Shown here: in pieces, positions 35,901 to 46,902 of the stretch
Numbering within the stretch: the first letter of the stretch is position 1
Layout of the letters: each line of letters starts with the position of its first letter
Assembly (NCBI RefSeq): GCF_963966145.1
Contig: NC_091053.1
Coordinates: forward strand, 16,120,001 to 16,184,000
Origin: Tenebrio molitor
Taxonomy: Eukaryota > Arthropoda > Insecta > Coleoptera > Tenebrionidae
Length of the DNA: 64,000 nucleotides
Reading direction: 5' to 3'
Made by a program: the position numbers and the translations under genes
The notes under the pieces: generated by a model
Seen by the model: the letters and a program-made list of their open reading frames with translations, nothing else
Database searches by the model: none
What the model was told of the DNA's origin: nothing

Positions 35901-38900
35901 GCACTTGTGGAACCTCGGCTCACGCCTCGAACCACAAACCGCACTGGCATTTTCAAAATTACAGTTGCTGGTTTTGTGATACAAATAATTATAGTCCACT
36001 AGTGTTAAACATTTTTTGAATCCTTGGTGTTAAATTGACGTTTCCGTATTGCGATGATTTTGTTAAAAGAGATATGACACGAAAACAAACAAAAGCACGT
36101 ATTAAGAAAAGATGCGAAGGAGATAAATGTTCTGTTAGCGGAAATTGTATGATAGATGATAAACTTGATAAGAGAAAACTTTAGCAAGACGTTAAAGAAA
36201 TTCGAGGAACAAAGCCAACTTCTAGGAGGAGAAAGATGTAATAATGGAATGAGAAAATATGCAACATGATCAACAACAACAAAAAAGATAAAGGCCGGTT
36301 ATTGAAAATGAAATTTGTGCAAACGTGCAACGTAAACTGTCACCTGTCAATTTTGACATTTGTGTGAATTCTATTACAATAAGGATTTTTCACTCGCAAA
36401 CACAAAATATTTAAGACACTAACCAATTTTTTGAAAAGAGATTGAAAAATTTTTTAACTAGACTTTCCTATTAGACATAACATTGTTGGAGTTTTGACTA
36501 AACCTCTCTCCGTCGTAATTGTTTGTATGGTTGAAGCTACGCCGCACGTTTTTGGAAGATTTCTTTTCCATAGCCACCTTTTTTTTTTTGTTGATTACAT
36601 CGTACTAAATGAACAGAATATGAAAAAAAAAAACAAAACACAAACCGTATAAGTAAAGAAATGGCAAGGAAAACAATAGTATGACAGAAAAAGAATTAAA
36701 ATTGTTTAACAAATTGAACTTAACAATGGTAATAATAATAACAAGATGTAATACTACTATGTATTTACTAAATAAGCACATAATAAATATTTCAAATAAA
36801 AAACAAAGAAACACGATATTCACTCGCTTTGTTGACAAAATGATATTTTTTCTGATTTACTTCGTGATCAGAACAAATAGAATAAACAGGGCTGAGTAAT
36901 GTGAGCTTAACACACCTCTGGAAATGAATCTGACTAACGGCGGAAATATTTCCTAATCAAATATTGATGCTGATAATTCTGATAAATGATAAATATTTGC
37001 CACATCTGATGCAAAACCTTAGAAAAATATTTTCCATGCAAAAATTGCTATCCCGCTGGGTAATTCTCTCCATTGAATATACACTGACGTCATTTTGCTT
37101 CGAACAAATGAGTCGGAAACATGCGAAGACTTTAGACAAACAATAGGCACGTGTAATAATAATACATTTTTTATCATATTGATTGAGAGATTACCACATA
37201 ATTTCTAATGTTTTTTTGCTGTACCGTGCGCATTACAATTTCTCAGGATTACAGCGGACTCGTGAAACAATGAAAACTGTAATCGCATTGTAAGCTTCAC
37301 AAAACGAGCACTTATTGTTCTTTTGTAACAACTCCACAACAGTCTTAATTGCAGAAAGCTTCGTTCAAAAATCCTTCAGATAAATCGCTCGCGAACTGAT
37401 GTAACTGTTGATAATTGCAGAGTCGTTAAGCACTCGAAATTTTTCGCATTTTTCCTCGCAGGTAATTATCGCACGGTTCCATGTACAGTTGCGCCAAAAA
37501 AGCGTTTACGGTTCCTCATTGCGCAAAAAAAACGAAGGTGAAACAAACTTCGACTTCCGCCCGATAAAACCGCGAGGAATTTCAATGTTATTCTATTGTT
37601 TGAAAGATGGCGACCAACAATTGACAAACGATTTGTGTGGCATTGAGACAAATCGAATTTGTTTATTTTGTTTGCCATTGAAACGTTCGTGTGGTCAATA
37701 AAAAAAGAAGAACATGATGTTTTGCAAATCGCAGTGATTCAATTGGGCAATTCCGATAAGAAAGATAATGTTTTTTTTTGATAAAGAACGAAATGTGGCA
37801 ATGATCGATCGACAACCTCGCAATAATATTAACAACTGACAGACAGATTATGTACAGTGTGATTGATTTTTTGTAACGGGGTCAATCTAGTTGGCTCGGA
37901 ACGATCGAAGACTGAAGGTCAGACGCGATAAATTTCAGCTAATTCAAAACGATTTCCAATTAATCGAGATGCAACAAAGGTTATCGATTTTGAGATCATA
38001 CTCGGAGCATTTGCTCGTTCTAAATTTCGTCTGAGTGGTCTTTTGATAACTCCACAAATCCTCACATGGTTGAGGGTTGAGCGTTGAGTGAAGGTCAGCT
38101 CGTCGGAGGCACGTCAAAATATTTTTGTTTACTCAAAACATATGCAAACAATATTTTTACAACAATCACAAACATGTGATCTTTTTGTTGGTTGAAGAGT
38201 TTAATAAAACGGAGAAAAGTCCAGCACCAAGAATATCTCACCTAGTTCTGTGGTGACGTTTGCGTTCTAATAATACAAAATTATTCCAGACGCAACCTTG
38301 TACCGATTAATTTTTATTGAACCATCTGCACTCCTCAGCTTTCTCGAATCACGCGACCAGATTTAAGTGCGTTTCGAGGTTTGTTGACCCGAACGGGCTA
38401 AATAAAGGTCTAGGAAATGACCGTCGACAGATAAAAATTTTCCGTGGGTGGTTTCCGCGACGGACAGTTTATTTGATTAATTCCCGACGCCGGCGCTCGA
38501 GGCGCTGCGGCGGGAAATTCAAATTTGGCATGTTTGTTTTGGTGTACTTTACTGACAAAAACGGGCGGGAAATTTAAAATGCATGTGATTTACAAGAAAG
38601 TAGAGTACTAAAAATTAGTTCTCTGCTCAGTCACTCGTGGCGTTGCCGCCGATAAATTTCAGCGGGAAGTTTAAATTAACAGAAATGCCCGTGTGATTCA
38701 AAAATTAATTTTCTTTCGCAAGCGATATTTTTTGCCCCGTCAAGTATTTTGGTTCATCTCTGTGCATATTTTAAGTTCGTTCTTGTTCGCAGTGCCCTTC
38801 AGAACTGTCAGAAAATAGGAGAGGGTGTGTACGGAGAGGTGTTCCTCTACCGAAACCAAAATGGCGGCACTTCTGTGATGAAAGTCATCCCCATCGAAGG

Positions 38901-39857
38901 CGACCTAATCGTTAACGGCGAAAGACAGAAGAAATTCGACGAGATACTTTCAGAAATTGTGATCGCAATGGAACTGAGCAATCTGCGAAACAACAAGAAG
39001 AACAACACATCCGGCTTTTCGGAAGTACAAAAAGTGAGGTGCACCCAGGGGAACTATCCGGACAGGTTGCTCGACCTGTGGGAACTGTACGACGAGACAA
39101 GGGGTTCGGAGAACGACTCCCCCCAGGTCTTCCCGTCGGACCAGCTCTACATAGTACTGGAGCTGACCAACGGGGGACGAGATCTGGAATCTTTCGTCTT
39201 CAACAACGCCCTGCAAGCCTTCGCAATGTTCAAACAGGTACGGTAGACGGCACCGGTTCTGTGGTTTTTATTTTATTTTTAATTGTTTTTTGGCAGACTG
39301 CATGTGCCTTGGCCGTCGCCGAGAGTCAATTAAAATTCGAACATCGAGACCTCCACTGGGGGAACGTGTTGCTCACGAGCGTCGACAAAAACAAGACTCT
39401 ACGTTACCGACTGAACGACAAGGACCTCGAAGTGGAAACTCACGGGGTCGAGATAGCGATCATCGACTTTACGCTGTCCAGGATCGAGTTCGACGGCGTC
39501 GTCATCTTCAACGACCTGAGTCTCGACAACGAGCTGTTCGCCGCTCAGGGGGATTACCAGTTCGAGATATACAGGTTGATGCAGAAAAGTAACGGGTAAG
39601 GGACGAAAACGGACGAGACAGGAGCGGTACTGACTGACTGGTGGTTCTGTTTCAGGAACGAGTGGCAACACTTCGAATCTTATTCTAACATATTGTGGCT
39701 TCATTATGTCTTAGATAAAGCGATCACTTCGGCGTTGAGGTACAAGAACACGAAGACCAAAGTCCACAGACAGTACCTGGCGAAGCTGAAGAAGTACGCC
39801 GACGACATTTTGTCGTACCATAGCGTGGTAGAGTTTGTTACTGAGAATTTTATGTAA
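26989..39857 (+). CDS. Haspin: Haspin (germ cell-specific gene 2) serine/threonine kinase, phosphorylates histone H3 Thr3
   Basis: Six exons with matching phases: 26989-29680, 29740-29874, 33682-33856, 38793-39237, 39297-39595, 39656-39857; 1315 aa. The first 900 residues are Ser/Arg/Lys-rich and disordered, with KSYRRSLSLLRRSS near the end. Exon 3 carries VVLRRCGQTEVLPFEQC, the conserved segment just before the kinase. Kinase landmarks: Gly loop GEGVYGEVF (about 1010), Lys in SVMKVIPIEG, catalytic HRDLHWGN (about 1164), and DFT in place of DFG (about 1205), which is the haspin signature. Haspin marks centromeric chromatin in mitosis by phosphorylating H3T3 and so recruits the chromosomal passenger complex. 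Introns 2 and 3 are 3.8 and 4.9 kb and contain MITEs plus possible internal promoters. An additional exon between exons 2 and 3 cannot be excluded. Confidence 0.9.
30535..30858 (-). CDS. Weak candidate 67-aa open frame nested in haspin intron 2
   Basis: On the minus strand an ATG near 30858 opens a 67-codon frame (MSNVKNIKWDRVNMISKIFL...) ending in a stop at 30658. AATAAA follows on the same strand near 30545. Composition is Lys/Asn-rich and no domain is recognised. It could be chance in AT-rich DNA. Confidence 0.2.
31089..31558. mobile_element. Inverted-repeat element in haspin intron 2
   Basis: AAGGTTCATTCACGTTGGGT at 31091 is matched in reverse by CTCCAACGTGAATGAACTTT near 31535-31554. 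Interior non-coding, about 420 bp. Confidence 0.65.
31557..31791. mobile_element. MITE with approx. 30-bp inverted repeats
   Basis: AGTCGCGAGCAATAAATTTT at 31558 is matched in reverse by AAATGTATTGCTCCCGACT ending near 31787. TGACGACC/GGTCGTCA continues the arms. It directly abuts the previous element. Confidence 0.7.
33400..33660 (+). promoter_or_regulatory. Possible internal haspin promoter before exon 3
   Basis: A GC-rich patch in an AT-rich intron has TATTTATAAC near 33412, a CACGTG E-box near 33460 and ATCAGCATC near 33512. The frame of exon 3 is open upstream to 33567 and includes an in-frame ATG at 33618. A transcript starting here would encode the kinase without the 900-residue tail. 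Confidence 0.3.
34340..35800 (+). repeat. Imperfect tandem duplication of purine-rich DNA in haspin intron 3
   Basis: Two related blocks, 34340-35150 and 35330-35800, share GGAAGAGGAAAGAAAAT followed by ACGTTC/CCGTTC and a T-rich tail ending AATTAATTT. A (GA)n microsatellite lies at about 34637-34654. The + strand is strongly A/G-biased. Confidence 0.5.
36270..38450. other. Haspin intron 3, central part
   Basis: AT-rich DNA with no gene, RNA or repeat I can support. Short open frames here lack splice signals or codon bias. Confidence 0.4.
38507..38677 (+). promoter_or_regulatory. Three E2F/CHR-like composite sites upstream of the haspin kinase exons
   Basis: GGCGGGAAATTCAAATTT (38508), GGGCGGGAAATTTAAAAT (38563) and AGCGGGAAGTTTAAATT (38661) share one layout: GCGGGAA, two bases, then TYAAA. 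GCGGGAA resembles an E2F/CDE site and TTYAAA a CHR element. Such pairs with fixed spacing occur in cell-cycle gene promoters bound by E2F and MuvB/DREAM. They lie 116-286 bp before exon 4. Confidence 0.45.
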
Positions 39858-40099
39858 TTGTTTCGTTTTGTCAAATATCTATCGTTTCTAACTTATATCT
39901 AAATAACAGATCAATCATCGTTTGAGTTTTAACATGCATACGTACAACTTGTAAATAGTGAGCGGCGGCTGCGGCGGCGCCGACATCTACAGGTCAACTG
40001 TCAAGTGCGAATTATGTACATAGGAAGTGGCGCCGGCTGCGACATACGTTCTAAAAAATGTGTATTTCTAATGTGTGATGAATTTTTACAAAAAAATTT

Positions 40100-40105
40100 A
40101 ATAAA
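40100..40105 (+). terminator. Poly(A) signal AATAAA of haspin
   Basis: AATAAA lies about 245 bp after the stop codon, followed by a T-rich tract. It sits 27-32 bp from the probable poly(A) signal of PMPCA on the other strand. Confidence 0.7.
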
Positions 40106-40131
40106 GGAGAGAAAGACGGATCTTGTTTTTT

Positions 40132-40137
40132 TTTATT
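40132..40137 (-). terminator. Poly(A) signal (TTTATT on + strand) of PMPCA
   Basis: Reads AATAAA on the minus strand, 106 bp after the PMPCA stop codon. Confidence 0.6.
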
Positions 40138-40242
40138 GTTTGGGCACGATTCACATACGAAAAATATGTACAATAATAGTATCTAAGGGTAATTCACAAA
40201 CTGAACGATTTGTAATGGAGGATGAGACAGGAGGCGGTGAGT

Positions 40243-42288
40243 TTATCGGAAGAGGGAAAGTTTCCGGCCGCTGGGCATCTTGCCGTCTGCGTCGATCAGG
40301 CCGGCCTGGACGTACTCGAGGGACGGCATGCGGCGGAGGTCGCCTCTCGCCGCCACCGCAGGTTGCGACCCGAGCAATCTCTTGGCGACGGCGATTATCT
40401 CATCCCGGCTGATTTTCTCTGCAAACGAAATTTTGACAGACATGTCACTTTTGCATCAAGCGAGCGTCGGTCAATTTTGACATCGACTGACATTCGCGAA
40501 TGTCACTTTCGTACCTATCTCGTTGATGAAGTGTTGGGGCCGCTTCCTATGCCCCGTTGCCAGGACTTGTCTCCCGATGTCCTCGAATATGACAGGGCGA
40601 GATTCCAAGTTCATCAAGAGCATCGACTGCAGCTGCGTTTTCGCCCTCTAACATCCCTCGCCTTGAGCGCTAACTTCTCCACGTTATTATTATGTGACTC
40701 ACCCTCAGCTCCTGACCGTTGACGTTGCCGGCCATGTTGACCATCTCCTTCACCACCACTTCCACCATTTCTTTGACGTGATTGGGTGGGGCGCTCGCGT
40801 GGATGCACAACAGACCCGTGTCCGAGTACGCATGGTTGTACGCCGTGGCGCTGTACATCCAGTGGTACCTATTCAACACGTTCGTGTACAGCCTGGTGTA
40901 CATGCCTTTGCCCGGGCCCCCAGCGCTGAACGACCCCCCACCCCCCAGCATCATGTTGAGCACGCACACCGCGATGAAGTCGGGGTCCTGATGCGAGCAC
41001 CCCTCGAGGCCGATCATGACGTGCGACAGCACCGGAAGCCCTGCAGATGCGAACTGGGGGATGTCGCACTCCTCCTACCAACACAGTTTAGACTGCGCCC
41101 CCCGACAACGCGCGATACGCACCTGGACCAGTCCCCCGGTGTACTGCGCCACGCTGTCGTCCACCGTGATGTTCTTGTGGGGCGAAAACAGTCCCCTGTC
41201 GCTCTCCCAGATGGCTTTTTTGTCGACGAAGTGCTTCTGCACGGCGTCGCACAGTTTGTCGTGGTCGACCCCCACTCCGGCCACCACCATGCGTTCGGGG
41301 GTGTAGTGTTGGCTCAGGTACGTGAACAGGAGCTCCCTGTCGATCTTGTTGATGTTCTTTTGGGGGCACAGTTTTGGCAGGCCCAGAGTGTTGTCCCGGT
41401 AGGCGGCCTGAAACGGTGACATTTCACGACAATATTGGCAAACCTGCGTATTTTGACAGCCGACAACTGTCACTTTGAATATTTCCATTTTTTGGTTATT
41501 CACGTACAGCGTGGATCATGTCCATCAGGAGTGTCTCCTGTTCGGGCCTCATGTTCAGCGTCTCCAGTTCAAAACTGATGGCTTGCCGCGCGCTGTCAAC
41601 CTCGTCCGGTGTGATTTGGGGCCTCAGAGTCGCCTCAGCCAACAATTGAATGACGTCGTTCAACCCGCTGGTGTAGGCTGACGCGGCGTAGATAAAAGTG
41701 TCCCGAGAAGCTTGACTGTCGCAGATGCCCCCATGTTTCTCCAACTTGTTGAACATTTCGTCCTTATCCGGATAATACAGTGTTGACTAAAAATATTTTT
41801 CTCAATAAAGATTCCTTTGACATTTGCCCAACAATCATTACGTTGAAGGCGAGTTTCTCGAGAAAATGGGAAACTCCACTAGGATAAGCCACTTCGTACC
41901 GCGACCCCGAATCAATAACCACTGAAATTTTCACCTGATTAAATCCAATTCTCAATCATCACTTCCCAGTGTACCTCCAACAGTACAAAACTCTCCAAAC
42001 CTGTTTTCCGACGCCACTCTCAGTCCATTCGGCATAACCGTAACTTGCGTCGTCTGATGTTCTTTTCTGAGGGTGGCGTAAATCGGTTTGGGTAGATTCT
42101 CCACTGGTCTGTCCATCGGCGGCATGTTCGTCACTTTCTTGTTCGACCGGCCCGCGTAGCTTCTCGCGCTCTGAGGGCTCCATAACCTGAGTTCGCAAAG
42201 AGGTTATGTCGCACCATCTCACGTTCACTTTTACTTACTGGTTTTTACTGTGGACCAAGTATCTCTGGAACTGTTTGTATAATGCCAT
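40243..42288 (-). CDS. PMPCA: Mitochondrial processing peptidase alpha subunit
   Basis: Eight exons read on the minus strand: 42288-42239, 42186-41975, 41921-41842, 41786-41508, 41407-41123, 41074-40703, 40647-40515, 40418-40243; 528 aa, the usual size. A basic N-terminus without acidic residues fits a mitochondrial presequence. Family marks: the N-terminal M16 block (VTVMPNGLRVASEN, FCTVGVVIDSGSRYE), HGGICDSQASRD, and the flexible glycine-rich loop GGGGSFSAGGPGKGM (about residues 344-358) that recognises presequences. As expected for alpha, the zinc-binding HxxEH of the beta subunit is absent (HFLEKLAF). It works with PMPCB in the matrix to remove targeting peptides. Its 3' end overlaps that of haspin. 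Confidence 0.93.
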
Positions 42289-42761
42289 AACTGTGCAGGG
42301 AGCAAATGGGGTTGAAATTAATTCCTAATTGTTTTTGACATGAGACTGCAATTTGACATTTGCTTTTGACAGATTAAATCTGGGGAATTTTGGCGAGCTA
42401 GGTTGACGACACTGTCGACAAACGCGATCTTGGGTGTCATCCTGGTTATTTCAGTTTATTATTTTTATTTATTTATAATTAATTTCTGGTTCTTCATCAT
42501 ATTTTATAAACAACCCTTTCATTCAATACAAAGTGTTCATACCAAGAAAGTTTTGTTTCGTGTAAAATATAATTCAAATGGCAATTTATTTAAAGTTACT
42601 AATGTACACAGTGTCTCACAAAAAAACAGATTACATTAGAAAAACGAGAACCTAAAACAACTATTTTGCTAAAAGACACAGTATTAAATCACCAATTTAA
42701 CAATATTAAGACAAAACAAAATTGTTCTTAATTTAAATTATTACCTATTTTTAATTTATGA

Positions 42762-43448
42762 CGCTCTCTATTGTTAATTGTTGCTAAAGCGTTCTTACGA
42801 CGGTATTTACCCCAACTGTGTAGAGGTGTCAACTTGGCGCTCGATCTACTTCTGGGGGGCAAGCACGGCCACACCATGGTACAACTCTTGGACAAGTCCT
42901 TTTGCGGTATTGCATTTCTGGTTCAACTCTTCCATAAGTTCGAACACTTGACTCTTAAAGAACAAGAAAAAATGGTGACAGACAGAGCTCTTTGGATGAT
43001 TTTGTACGGTCTCAAAGTCCACCTGAGAGACTTAGGAGCGGTTTATTTGTCCTTCGGTTAATTCATTTTGTTTGAAATACTCCTCCACTTGGATGTAGAT
43101 GTGAGTGACGTCTACAGGCCCGAGTCTTTGGTCTGGTTCTACTCCAATCCGAGAGCGACCATCGAGGAGTGCGAATTCGGTGCGTCTTTCGCTCTTTTGG
43201 GGTATTTCAATTACGAACCGTTGAAGAAGTTTTGGTCGCGACCAGAACACGGTAGAGAGATTAACGATGAGGTGAGGAAACAACCGAAGTTACCTTCTTT
43301 GGTGGAGCTTAGCAGAAACGTCGCGAAGAAGTACATTCTTGACAAGTATAGAATTCGGACGTCTAAACGGTTGCATTTCGTGTTAGATGCCCTCCAGATT
43401 GACTGGCTTACTAAAGATACGATTCTGTTGAAAAGAAGATTGTATTAG
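42762..43448 (+). pseudogene. Unrecognised open frame interrupted by one stop; possible SOCS-like C-terminus (partial gene or pseudogene)
   Basis: One frame is open from 42762 to 43448 apart from a TAA at 43059-43061. Upstream are VNLALDLLLGGKHGHTMVQL and TDRALWMILYGLKVHL; downstream are RPESLVWFYSNP and a C-terminus PSLVELSRNVAKKYIL... that loosely resembles a SOCS box of ankyrin/SOCS-type proteins. AATAAA is at 43535. No start ATG is visible at the N-end. Removing a 42-bp candidate intron, 43057-43098 (GTTAAT...GATGTAG), would delete the stop and keep phase, so it may be a live gene with an unseen first exon. Otherwise it is a recent pseudogene. The reading is too coherent to be chance, but the family call is weak. 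Confidence 0.4.
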
Positions 43449-43534
43449 AAAAGTTTTGACAGGTTAGGTTAATGTCATTTTATGTCTAATGTTTTTATAT
43501 TTGTAACGACTACCTTTAAGCATATGAAGTTTTT

Positions 43535-43540
43535 AATAAA
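43535..43540 (+). terminator. Poly(A) signal AATAAA after the unrecognised open frame
   Basis: AATAAA lies about 87 bp after the terminal stop codon. Confidence 0.5.
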
Positions 43541-43746
43541 TACATATTTTTAATTACACATTTTGTTTAGAGGACCTTCTAAAAAAATGTCATACTTTTT
43601 GATCCATTAACACCGCAAATTACCTCGAAAATACACGTGGCAACGCCGCGAGATTTTGATCTGGGGGAATGAAAAGTTAAAAGGTTAGGTCTTGTGTTGA
43701 ACAATGTCAGGGGCACAGAAAAAAAAATTTTTAATGAAATACTTGT

Positions 43747-44095
43747 ACTATGGCGAACAATAAATTTAGGCCGGCCTGACATCAAAATGTGAAGCTGGCA
43801 TTATGTTCAAATAACCCCATTTTCGATTTTTGTCATTCTTGTCATCCTGACAGCAATAATCAAAATTAAAATTGGGAAAAGAAGCGTGCACCAGAGAGAA
43901 GTGCTACTACAAATCAGTTATGCTAGTGCGTCATGATCTGTAAGTTACGAAAAGGGCGAAGGAAACGCAAAACAGCTTGAAAAACTTCAGTTTGACAAAC
44001 TGACACATCAGTCATAATGACAATAAATGGTCGCTTGCATTGACTTTTTTGAAATGTCAGAAATTTGCCGGCCTAAATTTATTGTCCGCCATAGT
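43747..44095. mobile_element. MITE with approx. 29-bp inverted repeats
   Basis: ACTATGGCGAACAATAAATT at the left and AATTTATTGTCCGCCATAGT at the right continue into AGGCCGGC/GCCGGCCT. About 290 bp of non-coding DNA lies between. Confidence 0.8.
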
Positions 44096-44366
44096 GCATT
44101 TCTCTCGTTTCGCTGCACTATTGAAAATGATAAAATAAAGAGATGAGGCCCTGCGGAAAACAAAATTTCTGAAAACGTGCGGCGTAGGTAACTTTGTCAC
44201 TTGCCAACTGTGACATTTGTTTGAAGTTTTTACGTGAATTTTATTTTAAGGTATGGTTCACAAAGTATCGAGTGTCTTATGTATCTAGCAGGTCGTGGTT
44301 TAAAAAAAATGGCTATACAGAATCATTGTCTAAGTTCTTAGACAATGACAGAATATTGCACGAGTA

Positions 44367-44500
44367 ATAATGAGCCCGGCGGAATAGAAAATGCAACCCA
44401 CAATACATCAGGAGGAAAACCGAATATTTGTCGTCTCCATGTCCAGGTTTAAGTTCCAATGTATTGTGGGTTGCATTTTCTATTCCGCCGGGCTCATTAT
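44367..44500. repeat. Perfect 41-bp inverted repeat with 52-bp loop
   Basis: ATAATGAGCCCGGCGGAATA starts the left arm (44367-44407). The right arm (44460-44500), ending TATTCCGCCGGGCTCATTAT, is its exact reverse complement over all 41 bases. A small palindrome, CATTGTCTAAGTTCTTAGAC, lies just upstream. Confidence 0.9.
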
Positions 44501-44519
44501 CTCTTGTGAAATATCTGTA

Positions 44520-45110
44520 GATTTGTCAAGAAGAAATTACTCACTAGGATTTAGGGATTTTCGTTACTAGGTTGCCATTAATTTGGTTAGGTTGGAGGCT
44601 ACGTGGTTTCTGGTGACAAACAAAATATATCGTAAGCATGTCAAAAAGTAAGGCAGCGAATTTCCTTGCAACAGTTGGTTCATTTCACGCTAACTTGACT
44701 CAAGTTGCAAAAAAACACTTGTCATTTTGCAACAGCATTTTTTCAATATTTTTAAACCAAATAAAGGCACAAAAAGGCCAGAAAATCATAGTTTGAATTG
44801 AATATTTTCCATATAAGTGCAGTTTTAAAGTAATTTCAAATGACTAATGCCATAAAAGTGCTGTTGCAAATGCAAAATGGTTTTTTGCAACTTGAGTCAA
44901 TTTTAGATGTTTTTTCGTTTCACAATCAGTTTTGGTTTCTGGCGGCACGTTTAGTTAAACTTACACAAAGAATCTCTCAATTGATAATTAATAACCAACC
45001 TTAGGCATTCAAAATGACTTTTGAAAATTCTAGTTACATAAAACATGAAAAACGTAATTTCCCTAGAAGTTCGAATCCTAGGGAGTTATTTCTTGTTGAC
45101 ACTCCTGTAC
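44520..45110 (+). repeat. Dispersed repeat family R2, copy 1
   Basis: GATTTTCGTTACTAGGTTGC, then GTTTCTGGCGGCACGTTTAG, then TAGTTACATAAAACATGAAA. The same order recurs at 59235-59455 plus 59834-59920, and a partial copy at 62287-62620. This copy is interrupted by the 44695-44900 element and continues to 46650 across a foldback element. Confidence 0.75.
44695..44900. mobile_element. MITE with approx. 42-bp inverted repeats
   Basis: TTGACTCAAGTTGCAAAAAA at the left against TTTTTTGCAACTTGAGTCAA at the right. The arms continue for about 20 more bp with small gaps. Confidence 0.8.
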
Positions 45111-45386
45111 TATTGCGATCATTAAATTTTGGACATCATTTTTCTGTCATAAGAAAATTGTCACACATGATTTTGATGAAATTGTCAAATTTATCTACAA
45201 TTTGTCAATATGAGTGATGACAAAATACATATTAAGTTTTTTTATTTATTTTTTATTAGATAATTAAAACCTCGTTCTATTCCATTTGTATTATTTTTAA
45301 AACTTCTTGAATGTTTTGTCGGTAAATCTGACATTCACATTTTCAAAATTGACACAACAATCAAAATTAAGGTTATTAATATCCTG

Positions 45387-46378
45387 CCTTCAAATAAATT
45401 CCGAATTAGAGTAGGCTGTGATTTATACCGGGTATCAACCACCAAACCTGGCCATAGGCACATTACACATATTAAAATAATAGGTATATGAGTTGCTATG
45501 AAATACAGGGTGTCCCAAAAATGGCGTACAAACTACTTACTACCTTATCCAGGATGTTTAAATGTACATGAAAAAAATGTTTTCTACAAAAAAATTAATT
45601 ATTTTCATTATTATTATTAACGGTAATACAATGTAAACAAAGATATATTCGTACATCATTACCTTGAAATGTTACCGTAGTGGATTTAAAATAATTTTTC
45701 CGATTTCCAAAACTTCTAAATTCTCTATTACGCAAGATTAGATATTGGTAGTGATCTTGTACTTTGTGATAATATGTACGATTAGACGTAGCTGTCATGA
45801 AAATTTCATTCATATATTTTAAAATAATTGACCTGTTAAGTGCCACTTTCAAAGACCTCTAAATCAGCAAATAAGTCCAATAATTTTTTTTTTACATTTT
45901 TCTGACGTTTACCGTAATCTCTTCTACACCGTAGTGCATCGTTAGTACGCCATTTTTGGGACACCCTGTATATTATTATGTAATGTCATATCGACAGCTA
46001 TAATTAGTATAATTATCATCCGTACAAACAATGCCATCAGGAAACTTTTGATGTAGGTAACGTAGAAAGTAGAAATACTTTTGAAATTTGGAAAAGGGAA
46101 GAACGATCACAGAGCAGTATTATGCTCAATTATTAGGCAAATTTGACGAAACAATAATATGTTTCACAGCAACTCATATATTATTTTAATATGTGTAATG
46201 TGACAATGGCCAGGTTTGGTGGTTGATACCCGGTATATTTCGTCTATTAACGGTTGGTAATAGACGTTTAAACACGTGTATTGTGCTATCCAAGGTCACT
46301 GCTGTGCCTTTAAAAATTCCATGTTACCAACTTCATAATAAAATCAGAGCCAACTCTAATTCCGAATTTATTTGAAGG
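45387..46378. mobile_element. Approx. 1-kb nested foldback element
   Basis: Three concentric inverted pairs: CCTTCAAATAAATTCCGAAT (45387) with its inverse ending 46378; GGGTATCAACCACCAAACCT (about 45431) with AGGTTTGGTGGTTGATACCC (about 46232); and ATACAGGGTGTCCCAAAAAT (45503) with ATTTTTGGGACACCCTGTAT ending 45971. Non-coding. Confidence 0.8.
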
Positions 46379-46902
46379 CACGGTACATAAAGGTCGTTTT
46401 AGAATGACAGCACGATGACACTAGTGTCCAAAATTTATTGATCGCAATAATACGTGTTGAAATAAGTGGCACAACAAGCTCACACTTTTTGTAATATGTA
46501 ATGTCGTAGCAATATCCGAATGAAATCTAACAAATTCGTTTCAACAGTTGAATAATTATCCCTAATTGTGTTACGAGTATAAGTGATTTCCAATGGCACA
46601 AAACAGTAGGTAATTACATCTCTTATTCAAAATAATTAATTTTATGTGGATTGGAAGCAGGGCCCCCGCAAGTACGTGTTCAAAGCGTGCGGTGCACGCG
46701 GGCGGCAAATGGCCTCTTGGCGACACTGTACGTGTTTCACATTTTAAAACTTTAAAAGAAAAAAAATACCCTGCATGCACATAAAACTAAAATTTTAATA
46801 ATTTATTGCGCATCAAATGGTTACATAATTATTTACGAAATGAGTGCGAGAAAACATTTTTTGAACTCATTACCTTCAAAATCACATTTTGTGACCGCAT
46901 AG

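Noticed and set aside
40694..41419. 241-aa plus-strand open frame
   Set aside because: Antisense of PMPCA exons. His/Val/Arg-rich composition is typical of a shadow frame.
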